From: Larix kaempferi
Taxonomy: Eukaryota > Streptophyta > Pinopsida > Pinales > Pinaceae
Assembly (NCBI GenBank): GCA_027924585.1
Contig: BSBM01000826.1
Location: forward strand, 9,889,501 to 9,953,500
Length of the DNA stretch: 64,000 nucleotides
Direction: 5' to 3'
Shown here: positions 11,063 to 21,402 of the stretch, in pieces
How the letters are laid out: each line of letters opens with the position of its first letter
Position numbering within the stretch: the first letter of the stretch is position 1
The notes under the pieces: model-generated
The model's input: only the letters and a program-made list of their open reading frames with translations
Database searches by the model: none
What the model was told of the DNA's origin: nothing
Translations under genes and position numbers: made by a program

Positions 11063-12628
11063 CCATTTTTGGGGATTTTAGTCATTTGTGCTTATTTAGA
11101 GTTGTTGTGTGTCGAGTCTCCGTGTCATTGATTGGACATTATGATACACTATAGAAAACATGCTTTTTTCTGCGTCATTGGGCTTTTTGTTTGCTCGTTT
11201 GCTTTTCCCTGTACGCGGGTGAGCCTAGTTCTTCTTGCGTCTACCCGCTTCTGTTTGCACTATAGCCCGCGAGTACTCGCATTTTTTTCTTCGATAGTAG
11301 CGTACAACTTCGGGGGTGATTGGTGTATGGTTGTGAGTGTTCTTGAATCCTCTTTGGCCTTGTTCCTAACTATTCGATGCCTTGTTCGTGACCAGAACTT
11401 CTCTTTTCTCTTGGTTTTGAGCCTTGTTGGTTTTTACCCATTTGTAATTTTCTAGCTCATTACATTGGCTGAGTCTTACTTTTTGGGATCTGTTGCATTG
11501 TCTGAGTGATCTCCTCTGCATTTTTGCAACAAAATAGTGGGATTTTGCTTGTATTTTTCATTTCATTATATTGAAAAATACAAAAACATAGTTTTGCATT
11601 TTCTTTTTGCTTATAAGTGAAAATACAAAAAAAATTACTTTTATGTACTGCATTTTGCATCTGATTGCTTGTGCTTTCATCTAGGATCTGCTTGTGCATT
11701 GAAAATATAAAAGAGTTGCATTTTTATTTCGGAACCGTTGGATTGATTTTCATTCTAGTGGCATTGTTTTTATTGGATAGATGAGTCTAGAGTTTGACGA
11801 TTTTGCATACTATTGATTCAAATACATCATTAGTTTCACTACCATATCCTTTGAGTAACCATAGCCGATAATATTAACGCTTAGTATTAAAATTGATTAG
11901 AACGATTTTTATTTATAGGGTACACCAACTAGCATAGGTTTAGAGTCTTGGAATAGATCATTGTGAGTTAACAATCCAATACTACTAGACGAAACATTAT
12001 GTGTTTGACCAGGGAGTGGTGAAATCCATGGTATACATTGGTGTTCTCAGGAAGCTCTACTCATACCAGACTTAAGCACAAATTCATGGGAGGTTGGTTG
12101 CGGAGATAGCCCTCCAATACGGGCCAAACGTGGCAGATATTTCCAGGATTTGTTCGTATCTGGGGACTCTTTGGGGGATTTGACCCTCTTCAGTTTTGGG
12201 CTTAGCTACCCTACCAATACAATGGATCCCACCTACGACTGTCCCCCTGAGCATTGGTAATACTACGGTGACCATAGTTTTCTTACCTAGATATCGCATA
12301 GGGTGCTTGCAGTGGTTATACTGTTTGTATCCTGAGTCAGATAGGGGTTGGACAACACAGTTGTTTGTTGTATAGAGTCTTGGCCCTTTGCACATTCTGA
12401 AGCCTGGGAACCTTTATAACTGATTCTATTACCTTCGGCTATATATTGGGAGTCTCAAGCCTCTCCTAGGAGAGACGTACCAGCTGTAGTGTCAAGAGCT
12501 CATTTAGTCACTCTGTTTGTCTACTCTTGGATGTAGTTTATCTAGGTGTGTGCTCTTTATTTTCTGTTTTTGATCAATAGTTTGGTTGTTAGGGGACGCT
12601 TTGATTCTATATTCTCTCCAGAGATATC
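11063..12628 (+). other. Tat leader (5' untranslated region)
   Basis: No coding sequence was recognised between the primer site and the likely gag start. The region has T/A-rich runs near 11560-11640. Short open frames on both strands (11132-11455 plus, 12084-12395 minus) match no family. Confidence 0.5.
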
Positions 12629-14961
12629 ATGGCGCGGAGTCCTTCACTCCGTCAATCTCGTCGGTTGGTTGGTTTACCGGCTACTGAGCTTACATGCCTT
12701 GTTGATAGGGGATGCTAGAAGGCCCCCTCCAAGTCTTTGGATTATTACGAAACGTATATCACTGACGTCATGAATACACATTCGGACACAGGATAAATCC
12801 CTACGACTGCATCGGGTTGAGTCGAACACACTTCATACACCCCTACTCCTAGAGAGGCGTGGGGGCTGATCGAACCGAGACCTAACCTAGTTTGTTTGGT
12901 CCGGATCCACCTGAGACCAAATCTAGTTTGTTTGGTCTAGATCCACCCGAGGACGACCCGTTCGATCCTTTGAATCCACATGATTTCCTATATGGGATGA
13001 CAGAGTTACATGATGACACAGGTCGTACGACCAACGCTACCCCATTCTCTTTTGGTATTCTTGATTACAACATAGTCGATCCTTCTACTATGTTTGTTAG
13101 TCATGCTGGCACTAGTCATGGTGTTAGCAAAACTGCACCCACTGGGGGCAATACCCTCGCCAGGGGCACCACATTTTCCACTCACACACATAGTATGGGG
13201 ACTGATCACATCCCTCCTAATAATGCAAATGTTGGAGGAAGGCCGCCTCCTAGGACTACCCATCCTAATAGGAACATTGTTCGAAATACGACTCGCCATC
13301 CATAGTACAATACACATGCCTCTACCCGTCAACCAAGGACCACTTTTGCGAATGTTAACAATCCTCCCAATCAAGGGGGTGGACACATACCATATACTTT
13401 TACGTCTGCTACCGCTACTAGTAATGCTAATGTAGGAGGTGGAAATATATCTTATACTCATGGTCACAACACCACCGTTCCTGCTACTAGTAATACCAAT
13501 GTTGGGGTTGGGAATACATCTCATACTTATGGTCACCACATGACTGCTCACGCTACTAATAATGCTTATGTAGGGGGTGGGAACATACCTTCTAACCATG
13601 GTCATTACAACATGGTTCCCGCTACGAATAGTATGCATATGCCCCATAATTATGGTGGCAACCCTTACTACAATACAGTCGGTGCTGGCCATCATTATAA
13701 CCCACCTCAATATGGTGCTCAAAATGCATATATACCTGCTTACTCTCACACGGGTCAGGTTGGAGGAGGTTATCAACCTTATGGCCATGGTCAAACTTAT
13801 GGTCCGTCAGGTCCGTATAATCAACATTTTAATGGTCATGGTCAAGCTTATGGTCCATCTTATACTTCGGTTCCATACAATCAACCTTTTATGGGAGCTT
13901 ATAATCAATCTTTCCAGCCGCAGCTCCCATTCCTTGCACGTTTGAATCTTCCATATCTTTCAAAGCTCACGAATGATCCGGTGTGTCATGATCCCAATTG
14001 GCCTTCAGTCCCTACCAAGCTCCCTTATGATGTTCCAAAGTTTGAGGGGAAGAGTTGTGAGGATCAAGGTGACCACATCACGACCTTTCACCTTTGGTGC
14101 TCATCCAACTCGTTGAATCACGATTCCATTCGTTTGAGACTATTTCAATGCATCCTCATAGGGGAAGCCGCGAAATGGTATGTCGAGTTTCCTGGGGGAA
14201 CCTATAGGGGTTTCAATGAGATAGATTTGGTTTTCTTGGATCATTTCCAGTTGTCGGTTAGTTATGATACTGGTACTGAACTTTTGTCTACCTTCCGTCA
14301 GAATAAAGCCACACATATTTATGACCATGTTCAAGAGTGGCGTCAAAGGAAGAGGTTAGTGAAGGCCAACATTCCTCCATAGTTTCTATTGGAATGGTTT
14401 CTCAAGTCTTTGCTTCCACATATTTCTAAGGATGTTTTGATGTCCAGCATTGTGACTGAGGAACAAGCCATCTTAAAAGTCCAGTAGTTAGATTTATTAT
14501 ATTCTTAGTCTGGCATTTTGTATGACATTATTCCTGACGCACCGCGAACACGACATGAGCCCAAGTTAGTTCCTTGACCACATGCCAATGGCATTGTGGG
14601 ATCCGCAAGCAATCGACCCGTAGATTTGGTTGCTAATCAAATGAAAAATTTATCGCTTAACTAGTCTACTCCCGGGCAGGTTCACACCTTGTCCACTTCC
14701 ACCCCATCATCTAATGTACACACTGTGCAATCGACAAACCCATCGGGTAACCAACAACCTGGTGGTAAGAAGAAAGGGAGAAAGAACTGTAAGGGTCGAA
14801 ACAATGGGAACAATAATAGTTATCGCAATACTCCTCAAAAAGAGAACAGAAACCCTCCTCGGGAAGGCCGAAATGCGGGTGGGGACCATAAACCTAGGCA
14901 TAAGGTGAAATTCCCTTGCAAGCTTTTTGGGGAATATCATCTTACTCACTCGTGTCCTTGA
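12629..14961 (+). pseudogene. gag: Tat gag (capsid and zinc knuckle), broken
   Basis: A possible start is ATG at 12629 (MARSPSLRQSRRLVGLPATE); the main frame is then read from about 12892. The N-terminal third is rich in Gly, Tyr, Asn, His and Pro. It includes three 69-bp repeats at 13414-13620 (unit like ATSNANVGGGNISYTHGH) and a doubled HGQ-YGPS motif. The capsid part follows: SIRLRLFQCILIGEAAKWY, FLDHFQLS and VQEWRQRK. Next come a basic Gly/Asn-rich linker and a zinc knuckle, CKLFGEYHLTHSC, whose second Cys has become Phe. In-frame stops (TAG at 13303, TAG at 14380 and several more to 14580, TGA at 14959) all fit C-to-T change. Gag would assemble the particle and bind RNA. Confidence 0.8.
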
Positions 14962-15000
14962 ATTGAAGAAGCATCGAAGCATCTGGCATAGAGCCCATCT

Positions 15001-16341
15001 GTGTTAAAATATCCCCTTCCTCATCATCAGAACATGGCTTCTCATGCTCCCGCTACTGGTTATGGACCTAATGAGACTACGACATCTTGTTGCAATACTA
15101 GTGGTTATGGATGCGTGAATATGGTCCAATCAGAGGTTAGTGTTGCCACTCGTCAACGCGATTATGGTGCACCACAACCAAATATGGGGAATGAGCCTCC
15201 TTCTCCTGATAAATCTTTGCATATTGAGAAGCCCTCTACTATGTCGTGGATACCGAAAGGTGTTCTCAAGTGCTCTACACATAATCCCAATGCTTGAGCC
15301 GCACAGAAATACTCTATTATAGAAGATTTGGGCCTAACTCCGCATGCCATGTCGGCTCTTGAATGTTTACAAGCGTGTCCTTCTCAAAGGCATGCCCTTT
15401 TGAGTGCTTTAGGAGTTTAGGATGGGGCAAGTCCCAACGTTATCAAGTTTGACACTACTGAATTTCAACCTCGCTTAACTTACCACGTGGATTTTAAAAT
15501 CTGTGTGGAGTGCCTTCAGAATTTCGTCAAGAGAACGGTGGTTGATGAAGGTGCTTCTGTGTCAATGATGTCTTTATGTTGTTGGAAAAATCTTGGGTCT
15601 CCTCCCTTATCCACGTCTAGGACCATGCTCACTACATTTGACGGTCGGTCATTTAAGCTGCATGGGATTCTTCCTTCCCTTGTCGTCCACTTGGGTGGGA
15701 AACCTGTGCCTATTGAAGTTGAGGTGGTTAATGCACCCATCGACTACAACCTTCTCTTGGGTAGGAATTGGATGTACGCTATGAAAGTTGTCGCATCCAC
15801 TGTGTTTAGAGTTATTTGATTTCCACACGAAGGAAAGATTGTGACTATCGACCAACTCGATTTCGTTAGTCCTTATTCCATAGCATCCATGGGATCAGTG
15901 GTCCCCCAAGTTATAGATTCTCATCCGGCAACTGGGAACATGGGTGTCGGGTTGTACTACTCATTGATGGGATCTTATGATTTCCCTTCACCCATAAATT
16001 TTATTGGAACCATTTCCGACAATGCGTCTCCTCCATTTCATAATGTACCATTATGAACTTCATATTTTGATGATCCTGCATGGACCTTACCGTCCACAAG
16101 TTCTACGTCTGGAGACATTACACACGTCGGGATGTATATGTCACTGTCTGCTGTTGAGCTTGCTTATCAAGATATTCAACAAGCCACGGTAGAGCTGGAT
16201 CTCTCCTCTTCACGGATAGAAGTGGAAGATCCTGTTATGTTGCCATTTTGGGCAGCCAAATCATCTTGTTCGCACGATTACCTTGATGGTACATTACCTT
16301 CGTATGAAGCCATTATCGAGGCCATGTGTGGTAGTGAGTGA
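15001..16341 (+). pseudogene. Tat protease and flanking linker, broken
   Basis: Same frame as gag, so gag and protease were one reading frame. Retropepsin features are RTVVDEGASVSMMSLCCW (the catalytic D-x-G-A-S is present as DEGAS, with Glu in between) at about 15535 and YNLLLGRNWMYAM at about 15750, the conserved I-L-G-R block. Linkers before and after (15001-15297 and 15841-16341) are ordinary Tat spacer sequence. Stops occur at 15297, 15418, 15820 and near 16054. The enzyme would cut the Gag-Pol polyprotein. Confidence 0.75.
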
Positions 16342-16508
16342 CCTTGGGAGTATATGCATCATCGCTCTTATTTCCTTCCCAACCTCGATCTCGCCAAGAA
16401 AGAGAAGTTTAGGATGACTCTTGCTGAGATGGTTGGTCACCCTATGGCTCTTTTGGGCTCACATGAGAATTACGTGGAGGGGAACCTGGGTAATATTTCC
16501 CCGAATGA

Positions 16509-17818
16509 TTGAGAATGTTTACTCCTAGAATGATTGAGAATGTTTACATTGGTGATGATTGCTCTTCTGAGGAGGTTTCTATTTACATCGAATTGTTTAC
16601 AGAGATTCAGGAAGCTTTCGCCTGGTCATATGAGGAGATGCCAGGAATAGACCCCAGTATTGTCGAACACGAGATTAGAGCGTATCCTCATGCTAAACCG
16701 GTTTGACAACGTCTTCGTGCTGTTAACCATAGGAAGGCAGCCGCTATCAAGGCATAGGTGGAGAAACTGCTCAAGGTTGGTTTTATCTAGCCTGTTCCCC
16801 TTACCGAATGGGTGTCAAACCCCATTCCTGTGGATAATAAGTAGGGAACGATCCGTGTATGCACTGATTTTAGAGACCTGAACCGTGCATGTTCGAAGGA
16901 CAATTTCCCCACTCCATTCATTGATCAGATCTTGGATGCTTGTGCGGGAAGTGAAATTTTCCCGTTCATGGACGGATTTTTGGTGTATAACCAGATTCAA
17001 ACCAAACCCGAGGACCAACATAAGACTGCTTTCATTTTTTCTTGGGGTACGTTTGCGTACCGAAAATGCACTTCGGCCTTAAAAACGTTGTATCTATGTT
17101 TCAGCGCACTATGACCTATTCCTTTCACGACCTTAAACGTATAATGGAGGTTTTCTTGGATGATCTTACTGGCTATTCTCGCAAGAGAGTGGACCACCCC
17201 AAGCACCTACGTTTGATTCTCGAACGATGTATACGCTACAAGATTCGATTGAATCCTAGAAAATGCATCTTTGCTGTGAGGACGGGTCACCTTCTAGGAT
17301 TTATATTTTTGAAAGAGGGTATCAGATTCGATCCTCTTAAAGTTGAGGCAATACTTCGGTTGCCTTCTCCGCGCAACTTGTTACAACTTCAGAGCCTCCA
17401 AGGGAGAGCTACTTTTCTACGTTGCTTTGCATTGAATTATGCTAGTCTTAGCAAAGGTTTTGCATGCTTGCTGAAGAAAGACACACTGTTTATTTAGGAT
17501 GAGCGAGCCCAGCAGTCTTTCGATGCTCTTAAGAAAGCTTTGGTATCAGCCGCTTTGCTTAGTCCACCCGACTTTGCGAGAGATTTTATACTTTATGTGG
17601 TTGCGTCTCAAGAGATGATTGGCATGGTCTTAGTTCAGGTTGATGATGTGCTCATGGAGCATGTGATCTATTGCTTTAGTCGAAATCTAGTCGACACTGA
17701 GCTGAAATATACTCACGTGGAAAAGTTGGCATTTGTGACTGTTCATGCAGTCCAACAGTTACGGCGCTATATCATGCTTAGGAAGACCACAGTCATAGCG
17801 CATATCAATCCGTTTTAG
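16509..17818 (+). pseudogene. Tat reverse transcriptase and RNase H, broken
   Basis: Starts with the Tat pre-RT region (EIQEAFAWSYEEMPGIDPSI), then RVCTDFRDLNRACSKDNFPT and the catalytic VFLDDLTGYS (LDD intact, about 17152). A loss of one base in an A run near 17068 shifts the frame inside YRK-MHFGLKN. The connection and gypsy RNase H follow: SLQGRATFLRCFALNYASLS and LKKALVSAALLSPPDF. The usual Asp of the RNase H TDAS motif is degraded (LYVVASQEMIG), while YTHVEKLAFV is kept. Stops at 16704, 16756, 16789, 16843, 17495 and 17816 are TAG or TGA. Confidence 0.85.
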
Positions 17819-17860
17819 TTCGTTCTATCACGATGTCTTATAGGGGGGAAGTATAATAAA

Positions 17861-19273
17861 TTGATTGTGATCCTTCAGGAGTTTGATCTCGATTTTTCTT
17901 TGGTGAAGTCGATGAAATCCTTGGTCTTTGCTAAGCTTATGTTGGACCTTCCGCAACTTGATGAGGATGTTATCCATGAAGATTCCTTTGTGGATGAACA
18001 CTTATTTCTTATCTCGTCAGACAACCCTGGGTATGGGGATATCATTGTATATCTCCAAACTTTGAAGTTTCCTTCGCACTATTCATGAGATGAGCGACGG
18101 TGTGTAAAACACCATGCTAAGGATTATACTATCGTCGGCGACACGTTGTATCATTGAGGAAAGGATTCTATTCTCTGTCGTTGCTTAACTCATGAAGAAG
18201 CGGAACGTGTGCTTAATGATTTCCATGGTGGGGCATGTGGCAGTCACTTATCCAGGCTTGCAACAACACAACGTATTATGCGAGCTGGTTACTTTTGGCC
18301 TTCGATCTTTGAAGATTGTGTGAATGCTGTGAAGAGATCTCACCCTTTCCAAGTGTTTTCTCGGAATATACACTCTCATCTAGCGCCCCTTCACCCGATC
18401 GTCACTGTCAGTCCCTTCACCAAGTGTGGGGTGGATTTCATGGATTGCAAACTAGCTTCGGTTGGGGGGCATCACCATATCATAGTGGCTGTGGACTACT
18501 TTTCCAAATGGGATGAGGCCATGCCTACTATAAAATCCAATGGTGCTACAGCAGCCCATTTCGTTTTCAATCAGATTATTACTTGGTTCGGTATTCTGAA
18601 AGAGATTGTCACTGACCATGGTAGTCACTTTTAGAACAAAATGATGGAGGATTTGTCACTCAAGCTTGGGTTTCATCAAGAACACTCATCTTCTTACTAC
18701 CCCCAAGTGAATGGTCAGGTTGAAGTAGTCAATAAGTATTTAAAGACCATTCTCCAACATACCATCCAACAGAGCAAGAACAACTGGCACATTATGTTAT
18801 ATCCTGCTTTGTGGGCGTGTCGAACCGCAGTCAAGACTGCCACCAGGTTCTCACCGTTTTAGCTGGTACACGGATTGGAGTCAATTTTACCGATTGAATG
18901 TGAAATCCCTTTGCTAAAAATAGCCATAGAGCTCCTCCCTGATACGTCGGGTATTGAGCAGCGTCTAATCCACCTTGAGCAGCTTGATGAGCAATGTCGA
19001 GATGACGTCGTGGCTATAGATGGCAATAAACATTGTGTCAAGGTTCAGTACGATAGGTTTGTCCATCCCCAGCAATATGTTGAAGGTGACTTGGTCCTCT
19101 TATATGACCAAGCGAAAGATCCCCTGGGGGCAGGAAAGTTTAACCCCATGTGGCACAGTCCTTACATCGTGAGGCGTCTCCTGGAAAAAGGAGCCTATGA
19201 ATTAGAAGATTATGAGGGGAACTTCTTGAAGGATCCTAGAAAGGGGCTCTACCTCAAGCGGTATTATGCTTGA
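17861..19273 (+). pseudogene. Tat integrase, broken but with D-D-E residues present
   Basis: After an RNase H tail comes the zinc-binding region FHGGACGSHLSRLATTQRIM, with the second Cys pair damaged (RSHPFQ instead of CHPCQ). In the core, all three catalytic residues are visible: Asp in GVDFMDCKL, Asp in IVTDHGSHF and Glu in NGQVEVVNKYLKT. The C-terminal domain runs VEGDLVLLYDQAKDP, then FNPMWHSPYIVRRLLEKGAY and ends KRYYA-TGA at 19273. TAG stops at 18632 and 18860 replace Gln; a few more lie at 18086-18157. Confidence 0.85.
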
Positions 19274-19384
19274 ACTTCTAGTTCAAGCTAATGCTTTTGT
19301 ATACTATTGTATAGTTGCTTCTGTACATAGTTTAGATTTTTTTTGGTTTTCGGGTCTGTTGATTCGCTTCCGTTTGATTGACAG

Positions 19385-19810
19385 ATGTTAGTGGAATCTT
19401 CTACATTCTTAGGGTTTGCGGATGGTTCTAGCCGTCATACGCAGCAGATTTCTTTTGCTGCCTAGGTTATTTATTCACATGACCACCTCGTTGTGTCTTC
19501 AAGAGGTGCTTGTCTCGGTCCTAAATTTAACAATGTGGCTGAGTACAGTGTTGTAATTGAGCTACTTCGGGATGTTGTTTCACATGGTATCCAGTTTTTA
19601 GAAATCCGCCTGGATTCGCAACTAGTTGTGTCTCAATTGAATGGTCAGTACCGTGTGATGGATCCTACTTTATTACGGAGATTCTTAATAGTAAGACTCT
19701 TGGAACTCCATTTTGTTTCCATTACATACATTCATGTTCCGAGAAGTTTTAATCATATATCTGATGCATATGCTAACTATGTCCTAGATTCACATTTGCC
19801 ACATTCTTAA
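19385..19810 (+). pseudogene. Second (archaeal-type) RNase H downstream of integrase
   Basis: A separate reading frame 112 bases after the pol stop, in the same phase but with three stops between. It reads FLGFADGSSRHTQQISFAA, one TAG where Trp is expected, then FNNVAEYSVVIELLRDVV, FLEIRLDSQLVVSQLNGQY and VPRSFNHISDAYANYVL. The four catalytic positions are all present: Asp (FADGSS), Glu (VAEYSV), Asp (RLDSQL) and Asp (HISDAYAN). This is the plant RVT_3-type fold known as the additional RNase H of Tat elements. Its position after integrase, as its own ORF, is worth noting. Only one stop damages it. Confidence 0.85.
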
Positions 19811-19989
19811 TGAAGCACACAAATAAACAAACATTCATACATTTGTACATACACACATATAGTAGAACCGGAGAACCATAGTTTTTTATAAATAATATGT
19901 CCAAAATGGTAGTGTCATAATACAAAATTGGAGCCTGTAGCCCTCAAAAATATACATATCGATACAAAAAAATTGGGACTCTGAGATGT

Positions 19990-21271
19990 CTAATCCCTAC
20001 GAGGAGGCCTCGCTTCCACCTCGGCAGGATGCGTCTGATAGTAATAATGTATTGCATTAGCTATATGCTGCAGTAGTCGCACCCAATTTTCTCGGTACCC
20101 CCCACAACATGGCGCTGCATATCCTCTGGTAGCTGCGCTATCTCTATACCTGGCACCCTGTTGGTCATCCGTGATAGGTTGACCCACACAGTCTGTAGTG
20201 GATGCTCTGCTGCAGCACCCACTACTTCATCATCCCTACCTTGTCGACAATGTCTCGGGAATCCCTCTGGTCTTACTGGACCCTTGTTTGTGAGCAAACA
20301 ATGAAATATTAATATGTGATACTACCCCCAAAATGATTTTTGCATTCACATTTATAATAAAAAATCCCTAAGAATTTAAACACAAAAAAAAAACATAAAA
20401 AGAGTAACTCACCGATGTCTCCAAACGCTGCTCCTAGAGGAAGCAGCATGTCACGATCCTCACGGAAGTCGATGCCTGCATAGAGGTAGTCATCTATAGC
20501 TATGACATGTCAGTCCCACCAGTGAAAGAACTCAGTTGTGTATGGTGATGCCTGTCGGCCACCACCCTGTCGCGTCAAGACCTCTGCCCACTGGGTCAGG
20601 GCTGGGTTGTGGAGACTATGAGGAGGGACTTCAATCCTCGGATTGAGCCCCAGAACTCGCTCAAAGAAGAAACTGCATAAGATACTGTCGTATCCAAAGT
20701 TTTTTGCCTCCCCACACTTGCATTCTATTAAATGGGTCTTCATGGACCCCAGTAACATTGTGCACCATTGATATACCATGGACCGCATACACTGTGAGGC
20801 ATAGAACATCACCGACCTTGAATCCTAGTGTAGAGCTGTCGAACCTGTAATCCGCACAAGGGTAGCCACTATAACCTTCATGCTCAGATCGACTATGGCT
20901 CTGGTGGGCACCTGACTCCCCATTGTCCGAGTATTGGGAATATAGTACCGCTTAATGTAGTCGGGAATGGTGATCCCACCACCCACAGAATGAGATCGAA
21001 GGCTTGCCACTTCACCTAAACGGGACAAACCCAGTAATGAAATAGATATCATCTACCTCCAAGGAAAGTATTTTCCCATTCAAGTTGAAGTTTTGTGCAT
21101 CTATGTCCCAGTAGTCTATCAAACGACGGAGCAATAGGTTTTGGGACCTCAAACCCCTATGTTCCAAAATTTGTAAATCCCACATGCTTGTAGCGCTTGT
21201 TGTGCAGGAAAATCATTGCGGACGGCCTCATCCACAAGGTCATGTTCCCTTTCTCTCCATTCTAGAACCAT
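19990..21271 (-). pseudogene. Antisense two-exon gene resembling plant mobile domain, inside the Tat element
   Basis: Exon X (21271-20413) starts at ATG just after a strong acceptor (CTTCCTCCAG) and reads MVLEWREREHDLVDEAVRND. After one frameshift near 21145 comes LLLRRLIDYWDIDAQNFNLN and LEVDDIYFITG, then after a 1-base insertion LSRLGEVASLRSHSVGGGIT. Further on are VYQWCTMLLGSMKTHLIECK, NFGYDSILCSFFFERVLGLN and HVIAIDDYLYAGIDF, ending at donor GTGAGT. The intron is 20412-20283; exon Y (20282-19990) continues in matching phase to ENWVRLLQHIANAIHYYYQ and a stop. The pattern 'W/D-x-E/D-x-x-x-F-x-L...DDIYFITGL' is that of the plant mobile domain. Two stops in exon X and three in exon Y fit C-to-T change. 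Domain assignment is by eye; function is unknown. Confidence 0.65.
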
Positions 21272-21337
21272 CCTGGAGGAAGAGAAAGCAAGAGTTTAGT
21301 CAATTTTATTTAAAAAACAAAATCCACGGCCTTACCC

Positions 21338-21402
21338 GCGAGCTAATTAGCTCACAGAGGAAGGTACCCATGGTCAATGCATGCGTTGACCACGGGTACC
21401 TT
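21338..21402. repeat. Long palindromes upstream of the antisense gene
   Basis: A 42-base near-perfect palindrome occupies 21361-21402, centred on GCATGC, with arms beginning AAGGTACCC(A/G)TGGTCAA and only two mismatched positions per arm. A 14-base perfect palindrome (GAGCTAATTAGCTC) lies at 21338-21351. The surroundings repeat ACCCGCG motifs that also occur in the LTR. Confidence 0.7.

Noticed and set aside
12084-12395. Minus-strand open frame in the Tat leader
   Set aside because: No family match, no splice or promoter support, and it is in an otherwise non-coding leader.
13006-13794. Open frame of 262 codons on the minus strand
   Set aside because: It is antisense to the repeat-rich gag region; its length follows from the low-complexity gag codons and it resembles no protein.
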